Below, piece by piece: positions 38,813-48,848 of a DNA stretch of 64,000 nt. The translations under genes were made by a program, and so were the position numbers. The first letter of the stretch is position 1, and the number at the start of each line of letters is the position of its first letter. The notes beneath the pieces were generated by a model, which saw nothing but the letters and a program-made list of their open reading frames with translations, was not told the DNA's origin and ran no database searches. This stretch comes from Burkholderiaceae bacterium. Lineage in GTDB: Bacteria > Pseudomonadota > Gammaproteobacteria > Burkholderiales > Burkholderiaceae_C. The DNA lies in contig JAKLLA010000015.1 of the NCBI GenBank assembly GCA_023150375.1, forward strand, positions 62,001 to 126,000, given 5' to 3'.

Positions 38813-39937
38813 TCAGCCGCCGGGTGTTCCGAGCTTCTCCAGCGCCGCCAGGTAGGCCGGCTGGTGCATCAGTTCGTCCCACGGCAGCGGGGCGGTACGC
38901 GGCAGCAGGTCCAGGCGGCGTGCCTCGCTGTCCGGATCGGGCTGCCAGTCGCCGCGGGCCTGCGCGTCGGCCAGGCCGTCGAGCAGTTCGTCCACGGCCG
39001 CCCCACCGCCGTCGACCGACTGGTTGCACAGCAGCACCAGGTCGCAGCCGGCGTGCAGCGCCAGCAGGGCGGCGTCGGTGTAGCGCAGCGTCGCACCGCC
39101 GTTCACCCCCGGCACACGCCGTGCGGCCTCCATGCTGAGGTCGTCGCTGAACACTGCCCCGAGGAAGCCGAGCCGCTCGCGCAGCACCTCCTGCAGCCAG
39201 CGGGCCGAGAAGCCGGCCGGCAGGCGGTCCACCTTCGGGTAGATCACGTGCGCGGGCATCACGGCGGTGAGCACCGTGCCCAGTGCGCCGTAGGGCAGGG
39301 CGTCGTCGGCCAGGATGGCGCTCAGGCTGCGCTCGTCGCGCGGAACGGCCACATGGCTGTCGGCCTCGGCCCAGCCGTGGCCGGGGAAGTGCTTGCCGCA
39401 GTTGGCCATGCCGGCCTGCAGCAGGCCGTGCATCAGGCTGCGCGCGAGCAGGGTCACCACGCGCGGGTCGCGGTGGAAGGCGCGGTCGCCGATGACGCCG
39501 CTGCGGCCGTGGTCGAGGTCCAACACCGGGGTGAAGCTCAGGTCCACGCCACAGGCGCGCAGTTCGGCGGCCAGCACGTAGCCGGCCGCGGTGGCCATTT
39601 CGCAGGCGGCCAGCGCGCCGCTGCCGGGTTGGCCGCGGGCGTCGCGCATCCAGCGCTCGCCCAGCCCACGCATGGCCGGCAGGTGCGTGAAGCCGTCGCT
39701 GCGAAAGCGCTGCACCCGTCCGCCCTCGTGGTCGACGCAGATCAGCAGGTCGGGCCGGATGTCCTTGATTTCCTCGATCAGTGCGGTGAGCCGACGCCGG
39801 TCGCGCCAGTGGCGGGCGAACAGGATCAGGCCGCCGGTGAGCGGGTGCCCGAGCCGGCGGCGGTCGTCGGCGTTCAGCTCGGGTCCGGCGATGTCGAGGA
39901 CGACGGGGGCGTGGTCGTGCATGGTGGGGGCGTTCAC
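38813..39937 (-). CDS. nagZ: NagZ, beta-N-acetylhexosaminidase
   Basis: NagZ removes N-acetylglucosamine from anhydromuropeptides in the cytoplasm during peptidoglycan recycling. The 374-residue GH3 protein has CVDHEGGRVQRFR, the flexible catalytic loop GKHFPGHGWAEADSH (KHFPGHG at 182-188) with the His-Asp pair, and the nucleophile region VFSDDLSMEAA (about 262-271). It lacks a signal peptide, as expected. It follows acpS by 4 nt and ends the long minus-strand series that begins at yceD. Confidence 0.94.
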   Translation of the reverse strand: MNAPTMHDHAPVVLDIAGPELNADDRRRLGHPLTGGLILFARHWRDRRRLTALIEEIKDIRPDLLICVDHEGGRVQRFRSDGFTHLPAMRGLGERWMRDARGQPGSGALAACEMATAAGYVLAAELRACGVDLSFTPVLDLDHGRSGVIGDRAFHRDPRVVTLLARSLMHGLLQAGMANCGKHFPGHGWAEADSHVAVPRDERSLSAILADDALPYGALGTVLTAVMPAHVIYPKVDRLPAGFSARWLQEVLRERLGFLGAVFSDDLSMEAARRVPGVNGGATLRYTDAALLALHAGCDLVLLCNQSVDGGGAAVDELLDGLADAQARGDWQPDPDSEARRLDLLPRTAPLPWDELMHQPAYLAALEKLGTPGG

Positions 39938-39941
39938 GGGT

Positions 39942-40340
39942 TCAGTCGGGACGTCGCTCGACGACGACGAAGCTGGTGGCGTAGTCGCTCTCGTCGGTCA
40001 GGCTGACGTGGGCGGTCAGCCGGCGCGCGGCGAACCATTCGGCCAGCGCACCGTGCAGATGCAGGGTGGGCTGGCCACTCGGCAGGTTCAGCGTTTCGCA
40101 GTCGCGCCAGCGCATCGGTGCGTGCAGGCCCAGGCCGATGGCCTTGGAGAAGGCCTCCTTGGCGGAGAAGCGCGTGGCCAGGTAGGCGATGCCACGCCGT
40201 TCCACCCGGGCGCGCCGGGCATGGAAGACGCTCAGCTCGCCCGGGCCGAGCACCCGCTCGGCGAAGCGGTCGCCGTGGCGCTGCAGCGCCGCGGCGATGC
40301 GCCGCACATCGCAGATGTCGGTGCCGATGCCGTAGATCAT
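39942..40340 (-). CDS. acpS: AcpS, holo-[acyl-carrier-protein] synthase
   Basis: AcpS transfers 4'-phosphopantetheine from CoA to Ser37 of AcpP, which is encoded about 13 kb upstream in the same series. The 132-residue protein has the two Mg/CoA motifs: [16 protein letters not shown] near the N-terminus and [15 protein letters not shown] around residues 59-73. The overlap with the family is full length. It lies between pdxJ and nagZ, as in most betaproteobacteria. Confidence 0.95.
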   Translation of the reverse strand: MIYGIGTDICDVRRIAAALQRHGDRFAERVLGPGELSVFHARRARVERRGIAYLATRFSAKEAFSKAIGLGLHAPMRWRDCETLNLPSGQPTLHLHGALAEWFAARRLTAHVSLTDESDYATSFVVVERRPD

Positions 40341-40442
40341 GCGAACCCCTCGCCCGAAGCCCGCCTCGGGAGGCCTCCCCGGGGGACAGCGGCCGGCCTG
40401 CGGTGGCCCGGCGCCCGGCCGGTCGGTGGCTGCGGCATCGCG

Positions 40443-41231
40443 TCAGCGTGGCGCGCCGGCGCGCTGGATGCAACGCTGGTAGTCACGGATGGTCTCGGCG
40501 TAACCCAGTTCCAGCGCATCGGCGATCAGCGCGTGGCCGATCGACACTTCCATCACCCCCGGCACGGCGCGCAGGAAGTCGGCCAGGTTGTCACGGTTCA
40601 GGTCGTGGCCGGCGTTGACTTCCAGGCCGACGGCCAGCGCGGCCTCGGCCGCGCGCACGTAGCGCGCCAGCACTTCGGCCTGCTGTGGCGTGCCCCAGGC
40701 GCTGGCGTAGGCCTCGGTGTAGAGCTCGACGCGGTCGGCGCCGACCTCGCGGGCGGCACGCATCATCGGGGGCGTCGGGTCCATGAAGAGGCTGACCCGC
40801 ACGCCCAGCGCCTTCGTCTCGGCCACCACCGGTGCCAGCCGTTCGAAATCGTCCGGAAAGCTCCAGCCGTGGTCGGAGGTGAACTGGCCCACCGCGTCCG
40901 GCACGAAGGTGGCCTGATGGGGGCGGACCTGGCGGATCACGTCCATCAGGTTGTGAAAGGGGTTGCCCTCGATGTTGTATTCCACCGCCGGCCAGGCTTT
41001 CAGCAGTTCGGCCAGCTCGGTGACGTCGTGGGCGCGGATGTGGCGCTCGTCCGGTCGCGGATGCACGGTGATGCCCTGGGCGCCGGCCTCGAGGACGATC
41101 CGCGCCGCTTTCGTGACGCTGGGAATGCCGAGGTGGCGCGTGTTGCGCAGCAGCGCGACCTTGTTGAGGTTGACCGACAGGGCGGTGCGGCCGCCGTGGA
41201 CGCCGGGCTCGGGAGCGACGAGGGGATTCAT
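40443..41231 (-). CDS. pdxJ: PdxJ, pyridoxine 5'-phosphate synthase
   Basis: PdxJ condenses 1-deoxyxylulose 5-phosphate with 3-amino-2-oxopropyl phosphate to pyridoxine 5'-phosphate, the last ring-closing step of the DXP-dependent vitamin B6 route. The 262-residue TIM barrel has LSVNLNKVALLRNTR, GITVHPRPDERHI, EYNIEGNP, VPDAVGQFTSDHG and VNAGHDLNRDNL, all conserved. ATG 41231 is used; an in-frame ATG 15 nt upstream is possible. It follows recO by 28 nt. Confidence 0.96.
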   Translation of the reverse strand: MNPLVAPEPGVHGGRTALSVNLNKVALLRNTRHLGIPSVTKAARIVLEAGAQGITVHPRPDERHIRAHDVTELAELLKAWPAVEYNIEGNPFHNLMDVIRQVRPHQATFVPDAVGQFTSDHGWSFPDDFERLAPVVAETKALGVRVSLFMDPTPPMMRAAREVGADRVELYTEAYASAWGTPQQAEVLARYVRAAEAALAVGLEVNAGHDLNRDNLADFLRAVPGVMEVSIGHALIADALELGYAETIRDYQRCIQRAGAPR

Positions 41232-41259
41232 GCGCAGGGGCAGCACGAGGCTGGGTCGG

Positions 41260-42048
41260 TCAGTCGATCAGTTTCTGCACCTCGACCATCAGTGCGCGGG
41301 TGCGCAGCGTCGAAGTGCCCAGATGATAGTGAAGCAGCTGGCGCAGCTGGCCGCGCAGCTCGGGCAGCGCGCCCAGGCAGGCCTGGCGCAGCCCGGCCAG
41401 GTCGCCCGCGCTCAGCGCGGCCTGCAGTGCCACCAGGGTGGCACCGTGGATGCCGGCGGGGCCGGTCGCACCGGAGGGGCCGTCCGGCAGCAGGCTCACG
41501 CCGACCTCGGGCAGCAGGGCGTAGCGGGCCGCGGCCGCCACAGGCTGCTGCGTGGCGGTGATGCGCGAGAGCTCGGGCAGCACGCCGGTCTCGCCGAGCA
41601 GGCAGAGCTCGAAGGCGCGCAGCGCGGCGGCCACCTCGGCATCGTCGCCGCCGGCCAGTACCGGCAGCGTGGCGGCGTAGGCGTCGAACAGGCGCGCATG
41701 GGGGTCGTGGCGGGCCAGGCCACGCAGCAGCAGCTCGTTCAGGTGGAAGCCCGCCAGCAGGGCGGCGCCACCGAGCATCGCGCCACCGCCGGCCCACTCG
41801 GCACTGCGCAGCAGGGCGACCTCGCTGCCCTGCGCTTCGCGCCGGCTGCCCAGCTGCACGGTCAGGCGCTGGAAGGGCAGCAGCACCGCGCGCAGCTGGG
41901 AATAGGGCCGCTTGGCGCCCTTGGCGATCGCGGCGATGCGGCCCTGCTCGCGCGTGAACAGCTCCAGGATCAGGCTGGACTCGCTCCAGTCGTGGTGGTG
42001 CAGCACATAGGCCGCCAGCGGCGAGGGCGCAGCGCGCCGGGTGGCCAT
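41260..42048 (-). CDS. recO: RecO, DNA repair protein
   Basis: RecO loads RecA on SSB-coated single-stranded DNA in the RecFOR pathway. The 262-residue protein starts with an OB fold (AYVLHHHDWSESSLILELFTREQGRI, GAKRPYSQLRAVLLPFQ) and continues with the helical RecO_C domain (ELLLRGLARHDPHARLFDAY, FELCLLGETGVLPELS). The C-terminal zinc-finger cysteines of some homologues are absent. It follows era by 12 nt; the era-recO order is widely conserved. Confidence 0.94.
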   Translation of the reverse strand: MATRRAAPSPLAAYVLHHHDWSESSLILELFTREQGRIAAIAKGAKRPYSQLRAVLLPFQRLTVQLGSRREAQGSEVALLRSAEWAGGGAMLGGAALLAGFHLNELLLRGLARHDPHARLFDAYAATLPVLAGGDDAEVAAALRAFELCLLGETGVLPELSRITATQQPVAAAARYALLPEVGVSLLPDGPSGATGPAGIHGATLVALQAALSAGDLAGLRQACLGALPELRGQLRQLLHYHLGTSTLRTRALMVEVQKLID

Positions 42049-42060
42049 CGGCGTGGCGCC

Positions 42061-43032
42061 CTACTCGTAGCCGTAGCTCTTCAGGCGCTGCTCGTCGTCG
42101 GCCCAGCCCGAGCGCACCTTCACCCAGAGCTCGAGGAAGACCTTGCCCTCGGTCAGGCGCTCGAGCTCCTGGCGGGCCTCGCTGCCGATGCGCTTGAGCC
42201 GCTCGCCGCCTTCGCCGATCACCATGCCCTTGTGGGCCTCGCGCTCGACGACGATGGTCGCGGCGATGCGGCGCAGCTGGCCCTCTTCCTTGTAGCTGTC
42301 GATCTGCACCGTCGAGGTGTAGGGCAGCTCGTCGCCGGTGAGGCGGAAGAGTTTCTCGCGGATCAGCTCGGCGGCCAGGAACTTCTCGCTGCGGTCGGTC
42401 AGGGCGTCCTCGTCGTAGTACCAGTCCTGTGCCGGCAGGTGCGGCCGGATGATGCCCAGCAGGCGACGCGCGTCGTCCTTCTTCGTCGCCGTCAGCGGCA
42501 CGAACTCGGTGAAGGCATGGCGCTCCTGCATCTGCTGCAGCCAGGGCAGCAGGTCGGTGCGGCGGCGCACCAGGTCGAGCTTGTTGGCCACCAGGATGGC
42601 CGGCTTGCCCGGCGGGATCAGATTGAGCACCTTCGCATCGTCCAGGCCGAAGCGGCCCGCCTCGACCAGGAAGAGCACCACGTCGACATCACCGAGCACC
42701 GACTGCACGGTCTTGTTCAGGTTGCGGTTCAGCGCCGCGGTGCCGCGCACCGTGTGGCGGGTCTGGAAGCCCGGCGTGTCGACGAAGACGAACTGCGTGT
42801 CGCCTTCCGTGGTGATGCCCGTGATGCGGTGCCGGGTGGTCTGTGCCTTGCGCGAGGTGATGCTGACCTTCTGGCCGATCAGCGTGTTCAGCAGGGTGGA
42901 CTTGCCGACGTTGGGCCGCCCGACGATGGCGATCAGGCCGCAGCGCCGCGCGGCCTCGCCGGAGTGGGGGGTCGGCTCGGCGGCGGCGGGTTCGTCGTCG
43001 CCCGCGGGCGTGGGCAGTTCGTCTGGGTTCAT
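42061..43032 (-). CDS. era: Era, ribosome assembly GTPase
   Basis: Era binds the 3' end of 16S rRNA and assists 30S maturation. The 323-residue protein has the GTPase motifs [14 protein letters not shown] (38-51), DTPGFQ, and NKLDLV, and a C-terminal KH domain with [20 protein letters not shown] Pro/Glu-rich N-terminal extension of about 30 residues precedes the GTPase domain. Its ATG overlaps the rnc stop by 4 nt, linking RNase III and Era synthesis. Confidence 0.97.
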   Translation of the reverse strand: MNPDELPTPAGDDEPAAAEPTPHSGEAARRCGLIAIVGRPNVGKSTLLNTLIGQKVSITSRKAQTTRHRITGITTEGDTQFVFVDTPGFQTRHTVRGTAALNRNLNKTVQSVLGDVDVVLFLVEAGRFGLDDAKVLNLIPPGKPAILVANKLDLVRRRTDLLPWLQQMQERHAFTEFVPLTATKKDDARRLLGIIRPHLPAQDWYYDEDALTDRSEKFLAAELIREKLFRLTGDELPYTSTVQIDSYKEEGQLRRIAATIVVEREAHKGMVIGEGGERLKRIGSEARQELERLTEGKVFLELWVKVRSGWADDEQRLKSYGYE

Positions 43033-43712
43033 TCGGGGAGGGCACTCAGGCGCGCCAGCACCTGGCGCGCGGCTTCCTGTTCGGCGGCGCGCCGCGAGCG
43101 GCCTTCGCCCTGGCCTTCGATGCCGTAGCCGGGCACGCTGCAGACCACGACGAAGGTCTGGTCGTGCGCCCGGCCCCGGGTGGCCTCGATGCGGTAGTCG
43201 GGCACGCTCTGGCGGCGCGCCTGCAGCCATTCCTGCAACTGCGTCTTGGCGTCCTTGGCCCAGGCCTGGGTGGCGGTTTCCGAAATCAGCGGTTCGAACA
43301 GGCGGCGCACCAGCGCACAGGCCGCGTCGAAACCGGCGTCACGGTAGACCGCGCCGAGGATGGCCTCCATCGCATCGGCCAGGATCGAGGGCCGCTGGGC
43401 GCCACCGCCCCGCGCCTCGCCCTCGGACAGGCGCAGCACCGCCGGCAGCTGCAGCGACAGCGCGATGCGGTGCAGCATGTCCTGCCGCACCAGGTGGGCG
43501 CGCACGCGGGTCAGGTCGCCCTCGGGCGAGTCCTCGTACTGGTCGAACAGCAGGTCGGAGACGGCCAGATTCAGCACTGCGTCGCCGAGGAACTCGAGCC
43601 GCTCGTAGTGGTCGGCGCCATGGCTGCGGTGGGTCAGCGCGCGCAGCAGCAGGCGACGGTCACGGAAGACGTGGCCGAGGCGTTGCTGGAGCAGGTCGAT
43701 CGGGGCGGTCAA
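43029..43712 (-). CDS. rnc: Rnc, ribonuclease III
   Basis: RNase III cuts double-stranded RNA in rRNA precursors and in many mRNAs and antisense pairs. The signature [12 protein letters not shown] (37-48) holds catalytic Glu and Asp, and [18 protein letters not shown] supplies the second acidic cluster. A double-stranded RNA-binding domain follows ([36 protein letters not shown]). The 227-residue length is normal. It follows the DUF4845 gene by 22 nt. Confidence 0.97.
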   Translation of the reverse strand: MTAPIDLLQQRLGHVFRDRRLLLRALTHRSHGADHYERLEFLGDAVLNLAVSDLLFDQYEDSPEGDLTRVRAHLVRQDMLHRIALSLQLPAVLRLSEGEARGGGAQRPSILADAMEAILGAVYRDAGFDAACALVRRLFEPLISETATQAWAKDAKTQLQEWLQARRQSVPDYRIEATRGRAHDQTFVVVCSVPGYGIEGQGEGRSRRAAEQEAARQVLARLSALPE

Positions 43713-43734
43713 GGCAGGCAGGTCGGGGTGGGCG

Positions 43735-44106
43735 TCATTCGGATCGGGCGCGGTACTTGATGAGCAGAGAAACCGGCCCGATCAGCTCGATCTCCTTGTC
43801 GTAGGCGAAGCTGACCACGACCCGGTCGTTCTCCTTCGTGATCACCAGGTCCTTGCCCGACAGGGAGGTGATCGAGTACTCGATGTCCTTGTAGCGGTCG
43901 AAGGCGGTGCGGATCTCCGCCACCGTGCTGCCGCCGCTGGCCGCGACCTTGTCGATCGCCTGCTTGGCGGTGTAGTACTCGTTGATGGTGGGCACCACGC
44001 GCAGGGCGAGCAGCAGGACGGTGGAGATCAGCAGCGCCCAGAACACCAGCCCCACCAGCGTCAGGCCGCGCTGGTCCAGGCGTCGAGGCGGGCGGGTGGG
44101 GATCAT
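43735..44106 (-). CDS. DUF4845 membrane protein
   Basis: A 123-residue protein with one N-terminal membrane helix (LTLVGLVFWALLISTVLLLALRVV, about 15-38) preceded by RRLDQRGLTLVG, which resembles the type IV pilin-like processing site of pseudopilins (G followed by a hydrophobic stretch). The soluble part has YYTAKQAIDKVAASGG and GKDLVITKENDRVVVSFAY. DUF4845 proteins sit between lepB and rnc in betaproteobacteria. The function is unknown. Confidence 0.85.
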   Translation of the reverse strand: MIPTRPPRRLDQRGLTLVGLVFWALLISTVLLLALRVVPTINEYYTAKQAIDKVAASGGSTVAEIRTAFDRYKDIEYSITSLSGKDLVITKENDRVVVSFAYDKEIELIGPVSLLIKYRARSE

Positions 44107-44158
44107 GACAGGCCTCCTCGGGCGATGCGATCGGGGGGTGTACGGGGGGGGGCGGGCC

Positions 44159-45142
44159 TCACTGGAAGGCGCCGATGCGCCCGAGGTTACCGAAGTTCAT
44201 CCAGACGAAGAAGGCGCGGCCGACGATGTTCTCGTCCGGCACGAAACCCCAGAAGCGCGAATCCTCGGAATTGTCCCGGTTGTCGCCCATCATGAAGTAG
44301 TGGCCGGGCGGAACCTTGCAGACCACCCCTTCGGCACTGTAGCGGCAATTCTCGGAACCCGGGAAGGCTCGCGCACGCATGCCGTAGCTCGAGGGCAGGC
44401 TCGGGTCGACGAGGATGCGGTGGCTGCGCGTGCTGCCCTGCGGGCCGGGCAGAGACTCCCGGAAGTGCTTCGAATAGCTGCGCTGCAGCTCGTCGTAGTA
44501 GTCCTCCAGCGCGGTCACCGGCACGGGCTGGCCGTTCAGGTACAGCCGCTGGTTCAGGTAGGCCACCTCGTCGCCGGGCACGCCCACGACCCGTTTGATG
44601 AAGTCGACCCCGGGATCCACCGGGTAGCGGAACACCATCACGTCGCCGCGCTGCACCGGGTGGTTGTCGAGGATCTTCTTGTTCACCACCGGCAGGCGAA
44701 CCCCGTAGTGGTACTTGTTGACCAGGATGAGGTCGCCGATCTCCAGGGTCGGGATCATCGAGCCCGACGGGATCTTGAAGGGCTCGAACAGGAAGGAGCG
44801 CAGCAGGAACACCAGCAGGATCACCGGGAACAGCCCGGCCGTCCAGTCCAGCCACCAGGGCTGCGCCAGGATGCGCTGCCGCGCCTCCTCGACGTTGCCG
44901 TCGACCTGGGAAATGCCCAGGCGCTGCAGTTCGGCGCGCCGGCTGGCGTCCTGTGCGGCCAGCGCGGAGGCTGCGGCCAGGCGCCGCGGCAGGAAGACGA
45001 AGCGCTCGGCCAGCCAGTAGGCCAGCGTCACCAGGGTGAGAATGAACAGCAGCAGCGAGAAGTTGCCGTTCCATTTGCCCAGGTACCAGCCGGTGCCGTA
45101 GGCGAGCAGGCAGGCGTAGAGGATGCCAGTGAGAATACCCAT
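44159..45142 (-). CDS. lepB: LepB, signal peptidase I
   Basis: LepB cleaves signal peptides from exported proteins at the outer face of the inner membrane. The 327-residue protein has two membrane segments, around 28-45 and 104-116, the nucleophile Ser128 in IPSGSMIPTL, and the general base Lys183 in VDFIKRVVGVPGDEV. The C-terminal GDNRDNSEDSRFWGFVP is the family box E. It follows lepA by 22 nt, as in E. coli. Confidence 0.96.
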   Translation of the reverse strand: MGILTGILYACLLAYGTGWYLGKWNGNFSLLLFILTLVTLAYWLAERFVFLPRRLAAASALAAQDASRRAELQRLGISQVDGNVEEARQRILAQPWWLDWTAGLFPVILLVFLLRSFLFEPFKIPSGSMIPTLEIGDLILVNKYHYGVRLPVVNKKILDNHPVQRGDVMVFRYPVDPGVDFIKRVVGVPGDEVAYLNQRLYLNGQPVPVTALEDYYDELQRSYSKHFRESLPGPQGSTRSHRILVDPSLPSSYGMRARAFPGSENCRYSAEGVVCKVPPGHYFMMGDNRDNSEDSRFWGFVPDENIVGRAFFVWMNFGNLGRIGAFQ

Positions 45143-45164
45143 CGGGTGCGATCCGTGCGGAACT

Positions 45165-46973
45165 TCAGTCTTCGACCTGCAGGATCGCGAGGAAGGCCTC
45201 CTGCGGCACCTCGACCGTCCCGATCTGCTTCATGCGCTTCTTGCCGGCCTTCTGCTTCTCGAGCAGCTTGCGCTTGCGGGTGATGTCGCCGCCGTAGCAT
45301 TTTGCCAGCACGTTCTTGCGCAGCGCCTTGATGTTCTCGCGCGCGATGATGTTGGCGCCGATGGCCGCCTGGATCGCCACGTCGTACATCTGGCGCGGGA
45401 TCTGCTCGCGCATCTTGGCCGCCACCGCGCGGCCGCGGTACTGGCTCTGGCTGCGATGCACGATCATCGCCAGCGGGTCCACGCGGTCGCCGTTGATCAG
45501 GATGTCCACCTTGACCACGTCGGCGGCGCGGTACTCCTTGAACTCGTAGTCCATCGAGGCGTAGCCGCGCGTGGCCGACTTCAGCTTGTCGAAGAAATCC
45601 AGCACGATCTCGGCCAGCGGCAGCTCGTAGGTCAGCATGACCTGCTTGCCGTGGTAGGCCATGTTCAGCTGGATGCCGCGCTTCTGGTTGCACAGCGTCA
45701 TCACCGTGCCCACGTAGTCCTGCGGCATGTACAGGTGCACCGTGACGATGGGCTCGCGGATCTCCTGGATCTTGCCCTGGTCGGGCATCTTGCTGGGGTT
45801 CTCCACCTGCAGCACCGTGCCGTCGGCCAGCTCCACCTCGTAGACCACGCTGGGCGCGGTGGTCACCAGGTCCTGGTCGAACTCGCGCTCCAGGCGCTCC
45901 TGCACGATCTCCATGTGCAGCAGTCCCAGGAAGCCGCAGCGGAAGCCGAAGCCCAGCGCCTGCGAGACTTCCGGCTCGTAGCGCAGCGAGCTGTCGTTGA
46001 GCTTGAGCTTCTCCAGTGCGTCGCGCAGCTGGTCGTACTCGCTGGCCTCGGTGGGGTACAGGCCGGCGAACACCTGCGGCTGGATTTCCTTGAAGCCAGG
46101 CAGCGGCTCGGTGGCCGGGCCGGCGTTGTTGGGCAGCTTCTTCTCCAGCGTGACCGTATCGCCCACCTTGGCGGCGGCCAGCTCCTTGATGCCGCAGATC
46201 ACGAAGCCCACCTCGCCGGCCTTGAGGACGTCGCGGTTCTCGCTCTTGGGCGTGAACACGCCCAGGTGTTCGATCGGGTAGACCGTGTTGGTGGCCATCA
46301 GGCGGATGCGTTCGCCCTTGCCGAGCTGGCCGTCGACCACGCGCACCAGCATGACCACGCCGACATAGTTGTCGAACCAGGCGTCGATGATCATCGCCCG
46401 CGGCGGGCCCACCGGGTCGCCCTTGGGCGGCGGCATGCGCTCGACCACCGCTTCCAGGATCTCGTCGATGCCCATGCCGGTCTTGGCCGAGCAGGGGATG
46501 GCGTCGGTGGCGTCGATGCCGATGACGTCCTCGATCTCCGCCTTGGCGTTGTCCGGATCGGCCGAGGGCAGGTCCATCTTGTTCAGGACCGGCACCACCT
46601 CGACGCCCAGATCGAGCGCGGTGTAGCAGTTGGCCACCGTCTGTGCCTCGACGCCCTGGGAGGCATCGACCACCAGCAGCGCGCCCTCGCAGGCCGACAG
46701 CGAGCGGCTCACCTCGTAACTGAAGTCGACGTGCCCCGGGGTGTCGATCAGGTTGAGCTGGTAGCTCTGCCCATTGCGCGCCACGTAGGTCAGCGCCGCG
46801 GTCTGGGCCTTGATCGTGATGCCGCGCTCGCGCTCGATGTCCATCGAGTCGAGCACCTGGGCCTCCATCTCGCGATCCGACAGCCCGCCGCAGCGCTGGA
46901 TGATGCGGTCGGCCAGGGTGCTCTTGCCGTGGTCGATGTGGGCGATGATGGAAAAGTTGCGGATGTGATCCAT
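45165..46973 (-). CDS. lepA: LepA (EF4), ribosome-associated GTPase
   Basis: LepA is a translational GTPase that back-translocates or assists ribosomes during initiation and biogenesis. The 602-residue protein has motifs [28 protein letters not shown] and [15 protein letters not shown]-like domains, and the LepA-specific C-terminal end ([20 protein letters not shown]). The start is [16 protein letters not shown] (46973), which begins the conserved GTPase domain; the longer open frame is rejected. A strong terminator at 47078 separates it from mucD, so it likely has its own promoter in 46974-47077. Confidence 0.97.
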   Translation of the reverse strand: MDHIRNFSIIAHIDHGKSTLADRIIQRCGGLSDREMEAQVLDSMDIERERGITIKAQTAALTYVARNGQSYQLNLIDTPGHVDFSYEVSRSLSACEGALLVVDASQGVEAQTVANCYTALDLGVEVVPVLNKMDLPSADPDNAKAEIEDVIGIDATDAIPCSAKTGMGIDEILEAVVERMPPPKGDPVGPPRAMIIDAWFDNYVGVVMLVRVVDGQLGKGERIRLMATNTVYPIEHLGVFTPKSENRDVLKAGEVGFVICGIKELAAAKVGDTVTLEKKLPNNAGPATEPLPGFKEIQPQVFAGLYPTEASEYDQLRDALEKLKLNDSSLRYEPEVSQALGFGFRCGFLGLLHMEIVQERLEREFDQDLVTTAPSVVYEVELADGTVLQVENPSKMPDQGKIQEIREPIVTVHLYMPQDYVGTVMTLCNQKRGIQLNMAYHGKQVMLTYELPLAEIVLDFFDKLKSATRGYASMDYEFKEYRAADVVKVDILINGDRVDPLAMIVHRSQSQYRGRAVAAKMREQIPRQMYDVAIQAAIGANIIARENIKALRKNVLAKCYGGDITRKRKLLEKQKAGKKRMKQIGTVEVPQEAFLAILQVED

Positions 46974-47077
46974 GGGAAACCGAGGGGGACGCCCGAGCCC
47001 CGGGCGCCACGGGTCAGCCGTTGCGGCAGCGGCGCGCCTCGCGTCGCCACGAAGGCCGGGCAAGCCGGGCCTTCGCT

Positions 47078-47109
47078 AAAAAAAAGGCACGTCCCATCTG
47101 CGACGCGCC
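47078..47109 (-). terminator. Rho-independent terminator after mucD
   Basis: On the minus strand the stem GGCGCGTC / GACGTGCC (one G-U pair) has an 8-nt loop and is followed by eight T residues (47085-47078). This is the best terminator in the window. It closes the rpoE-rseA-rseB-mucD transcript, or a small RNA that starts near 47142. Confidence 0.92.
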
Positions 47110-47191
47110 TTCCAACAACAAGGTGTGGCAACTGCTTGTTGGGCCTCCATTGTAGACCCAACCTTCGCCGCCCGACCTGCGGCCCGGCCAG

Positions 47192-48751
47192 TCAGGGGCT
47201 GGCGGGCCGGATCACGGTGTACTGGGCCCACTCGCCACGCCGGAACAGCAGGCTGACCGGCTTGCCTTTGTCCTGGCGGGCCATCAGGGTCTCGAACTGC
47301 CGCACGCTGGTGACTTCGGTGTTGGCCGCCGACAGGATCACGTCTCCCTCGCGCAGGCCGGCGCGGGCCGCCGGGCCGTCGACCGCCTCGACGCGCACGC
47401 CCGACTTGATCTTCAGTTCGGCGCGCTGTGCCTCGCTCAGGTCGGCGACGGTCAGCCCGAGTGCCGCCAGGGCCGCCGGTACCGCCGGCTTGGCGGGCTT
47501 CTCCTCCTTGCCCGGCGTGGTCGTGCGGCCTTCGGCTTCGAGCTCGGCGACGACCACCTGCAGCTCGCGGCTGGCGCCGCGGCGGAACACCTGCATGCTG
47601 CTGCGGGTGCCGGGCTTGGTGGCCCCCACCAGGCGCGGCAGGTCGTTCCAGCGCTCGACCGTCTTGCCGTCGAAGCGGGTGATGATGTCGCCCGCTTCGA
47701 GGCCGGCCTTCTCCGCGGGGCCGCCGGGCTCGACGCTGCGCACCAGGGCGCCGCTGGCACGGCCCAGGCCCAGCGACTCGGCCACCTCCTTGGTGACCTC
47801 GCCGATCTGCACGCCGATGCGCCCGCGCACCACCCGGCCGTGGCTGCGCAGCTGCTCGGCCACCCGGTTCGCCTCGTCGATCGGAATCGCGAAGGAGATG
47901 CCCATGTAGCCGCCCGAGCGGCTGTAGATCTGCGAGTTGACCCCGACCACCTCGCCGCGCAGGTTGATCAGCGGTCCGCCCGAGTTGCCCGGGTTGATCG
48001 CCACGTCGGTCTGGATGAAGGGCACCAGGTCGCCGGTGTCGCGCGCCTTGGCGCTGACGATGCCCGCCGTCACGGTGTTGTCCAGGTCGAAGGGCGAGCC
48101 GATGGCGATCACCCACTCACCCACGCGCAGTCGGTCGACGTTGCCCAGGCGCACGGTGGGCAGTCCGCTGGCCTCGATCTTCAGCACCGCCACATCGGTG
48201 CGCTTGTCCGCGCCGATCACGCGGGCCTTGAATTCGCGCTTGTCGGTCAGCCGGACCATCACCTCGTCGGCGCCGTCGACCACGTGGGCGTTGGTCATGA
48301 TGAAGCCGTCCGGGCTGATCACGAAGCCTGAGCCAACCCCGCGCGGCATCGACTCCTCGTCTTCTCCCTGGCGCGGCGGCTGGCCGCGGCGCGGGTCGAC
48401 GCGCGGAATCGGGATGCCGAAGAAGCGACGCAGGAACTCCTGCATCTCGGCGTCCGGCCCCTCTTCGGCGCGCGCGCTGCGCACCTTCGCCTGGGTGCGG
48501 ATGTTGACGACGGCCGGTCCGACCTGTTCGACCAGGTCGGCAAAGTCGGGCAGGCCACGCGCTGCGGCAGGCGACAGGGGGGCCGCCGCCGCCGGGGTCG
48601 GGGTGGACTGGGCGGTAGCGTCGCGGTGCGACAGCAGCGACAGGGCGATGCCGCCGGCGCAGAGCAGGGCCGTGGCGGCGACGAGCCAGGTGCGGGCCCG
48701 GGCCGGTCTGGACAGGGCGGCGGTCGATGGCAGATTCGCGGGTTCGGACAT
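47192..48751 (-). CDS. mucD: MucD/DegP-like periplasmic serine protease
   Basis: A 519-residue S1C (HtrA family) protease and chaperone that degrades misfolded envelope proteins. An N-terminal membrane/signal segment (WLVAATALLCAGGIALSLL, 22-40) precedes the protease domain with His156 (TNAHVVDGA), Asp186 (RTDVAVLKIE) and Ser257 (INPGNSGGPLI). Two PDZ domains follow, the first at GRIGVQIGEVTKEVAESLGL and the second near GVRVEAVDGPAARAGL. It ends the sigma-E operon, as in Pseudomonas, and lies 97 nt after rseB. MucD and DegQ are close relatives, so the symbol reflects context. Confidence 0.92.
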   Translation of the reverse strand: MSEPANLPSTAALSRPARARTWLVAATALLCAGGIALSLLSHRDATAQSTPTPAAAAPLSPAAARGLPDFADLVEQVGPAVVNIRTQAKVRSARAEEGPDAEMQEFLRRFFGIPIPRVDPRRGQPPRQGEDEESMPRGVGSGFVISPDGFIMTNAHVVDGADEVMVRLTDKREFKARVIGADKRTDVAVLKIEASGLPTVRLGNVDRLRVGEWVIAIGSPFDLDNTVTAGIVSAKARDTGDLVPFIQTDVAINPGNSGGPLINLRGEVVGVNSQIYSRSGGYMGISFAIPIDEANRVAEQLRSHGRVVRGRIGVQIGEVTKEVAESLGLGRASGALVRSVEPGGPAEKAGLEAGDIITRFDGKTVERWNDLPRLVGATKPGTRSSMQVFRRGASRELQVVVAELEAEGRTTTPGKEEKPAKPAVPAALAALGLTVADLSEAQRAELKIKSGVRVEAVDGPAARAGLREGDVILSAANTEVTSVRQFETLMARQDKGKPVSLLFRRGEWAQYTVIRPASP

Positions 48752-48848
48752 GGGGCTTCCTTGCAGGGTCTGGCAGTGCAATCGGGGGAAGAGTCGCGCG
48801 CCCGGGGCCCGGCCCCCGGGGCCGTCGCCGGGACGCGGGTTGGAGCGG

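Noticed and set aside
35694-39029. 1111-aa minus-strand frame antisense to rne
   Set aside because: It is a repetitive Ala/Leu/Arg translation mirrored from the RNase E gene and crosses the real nagZ end.
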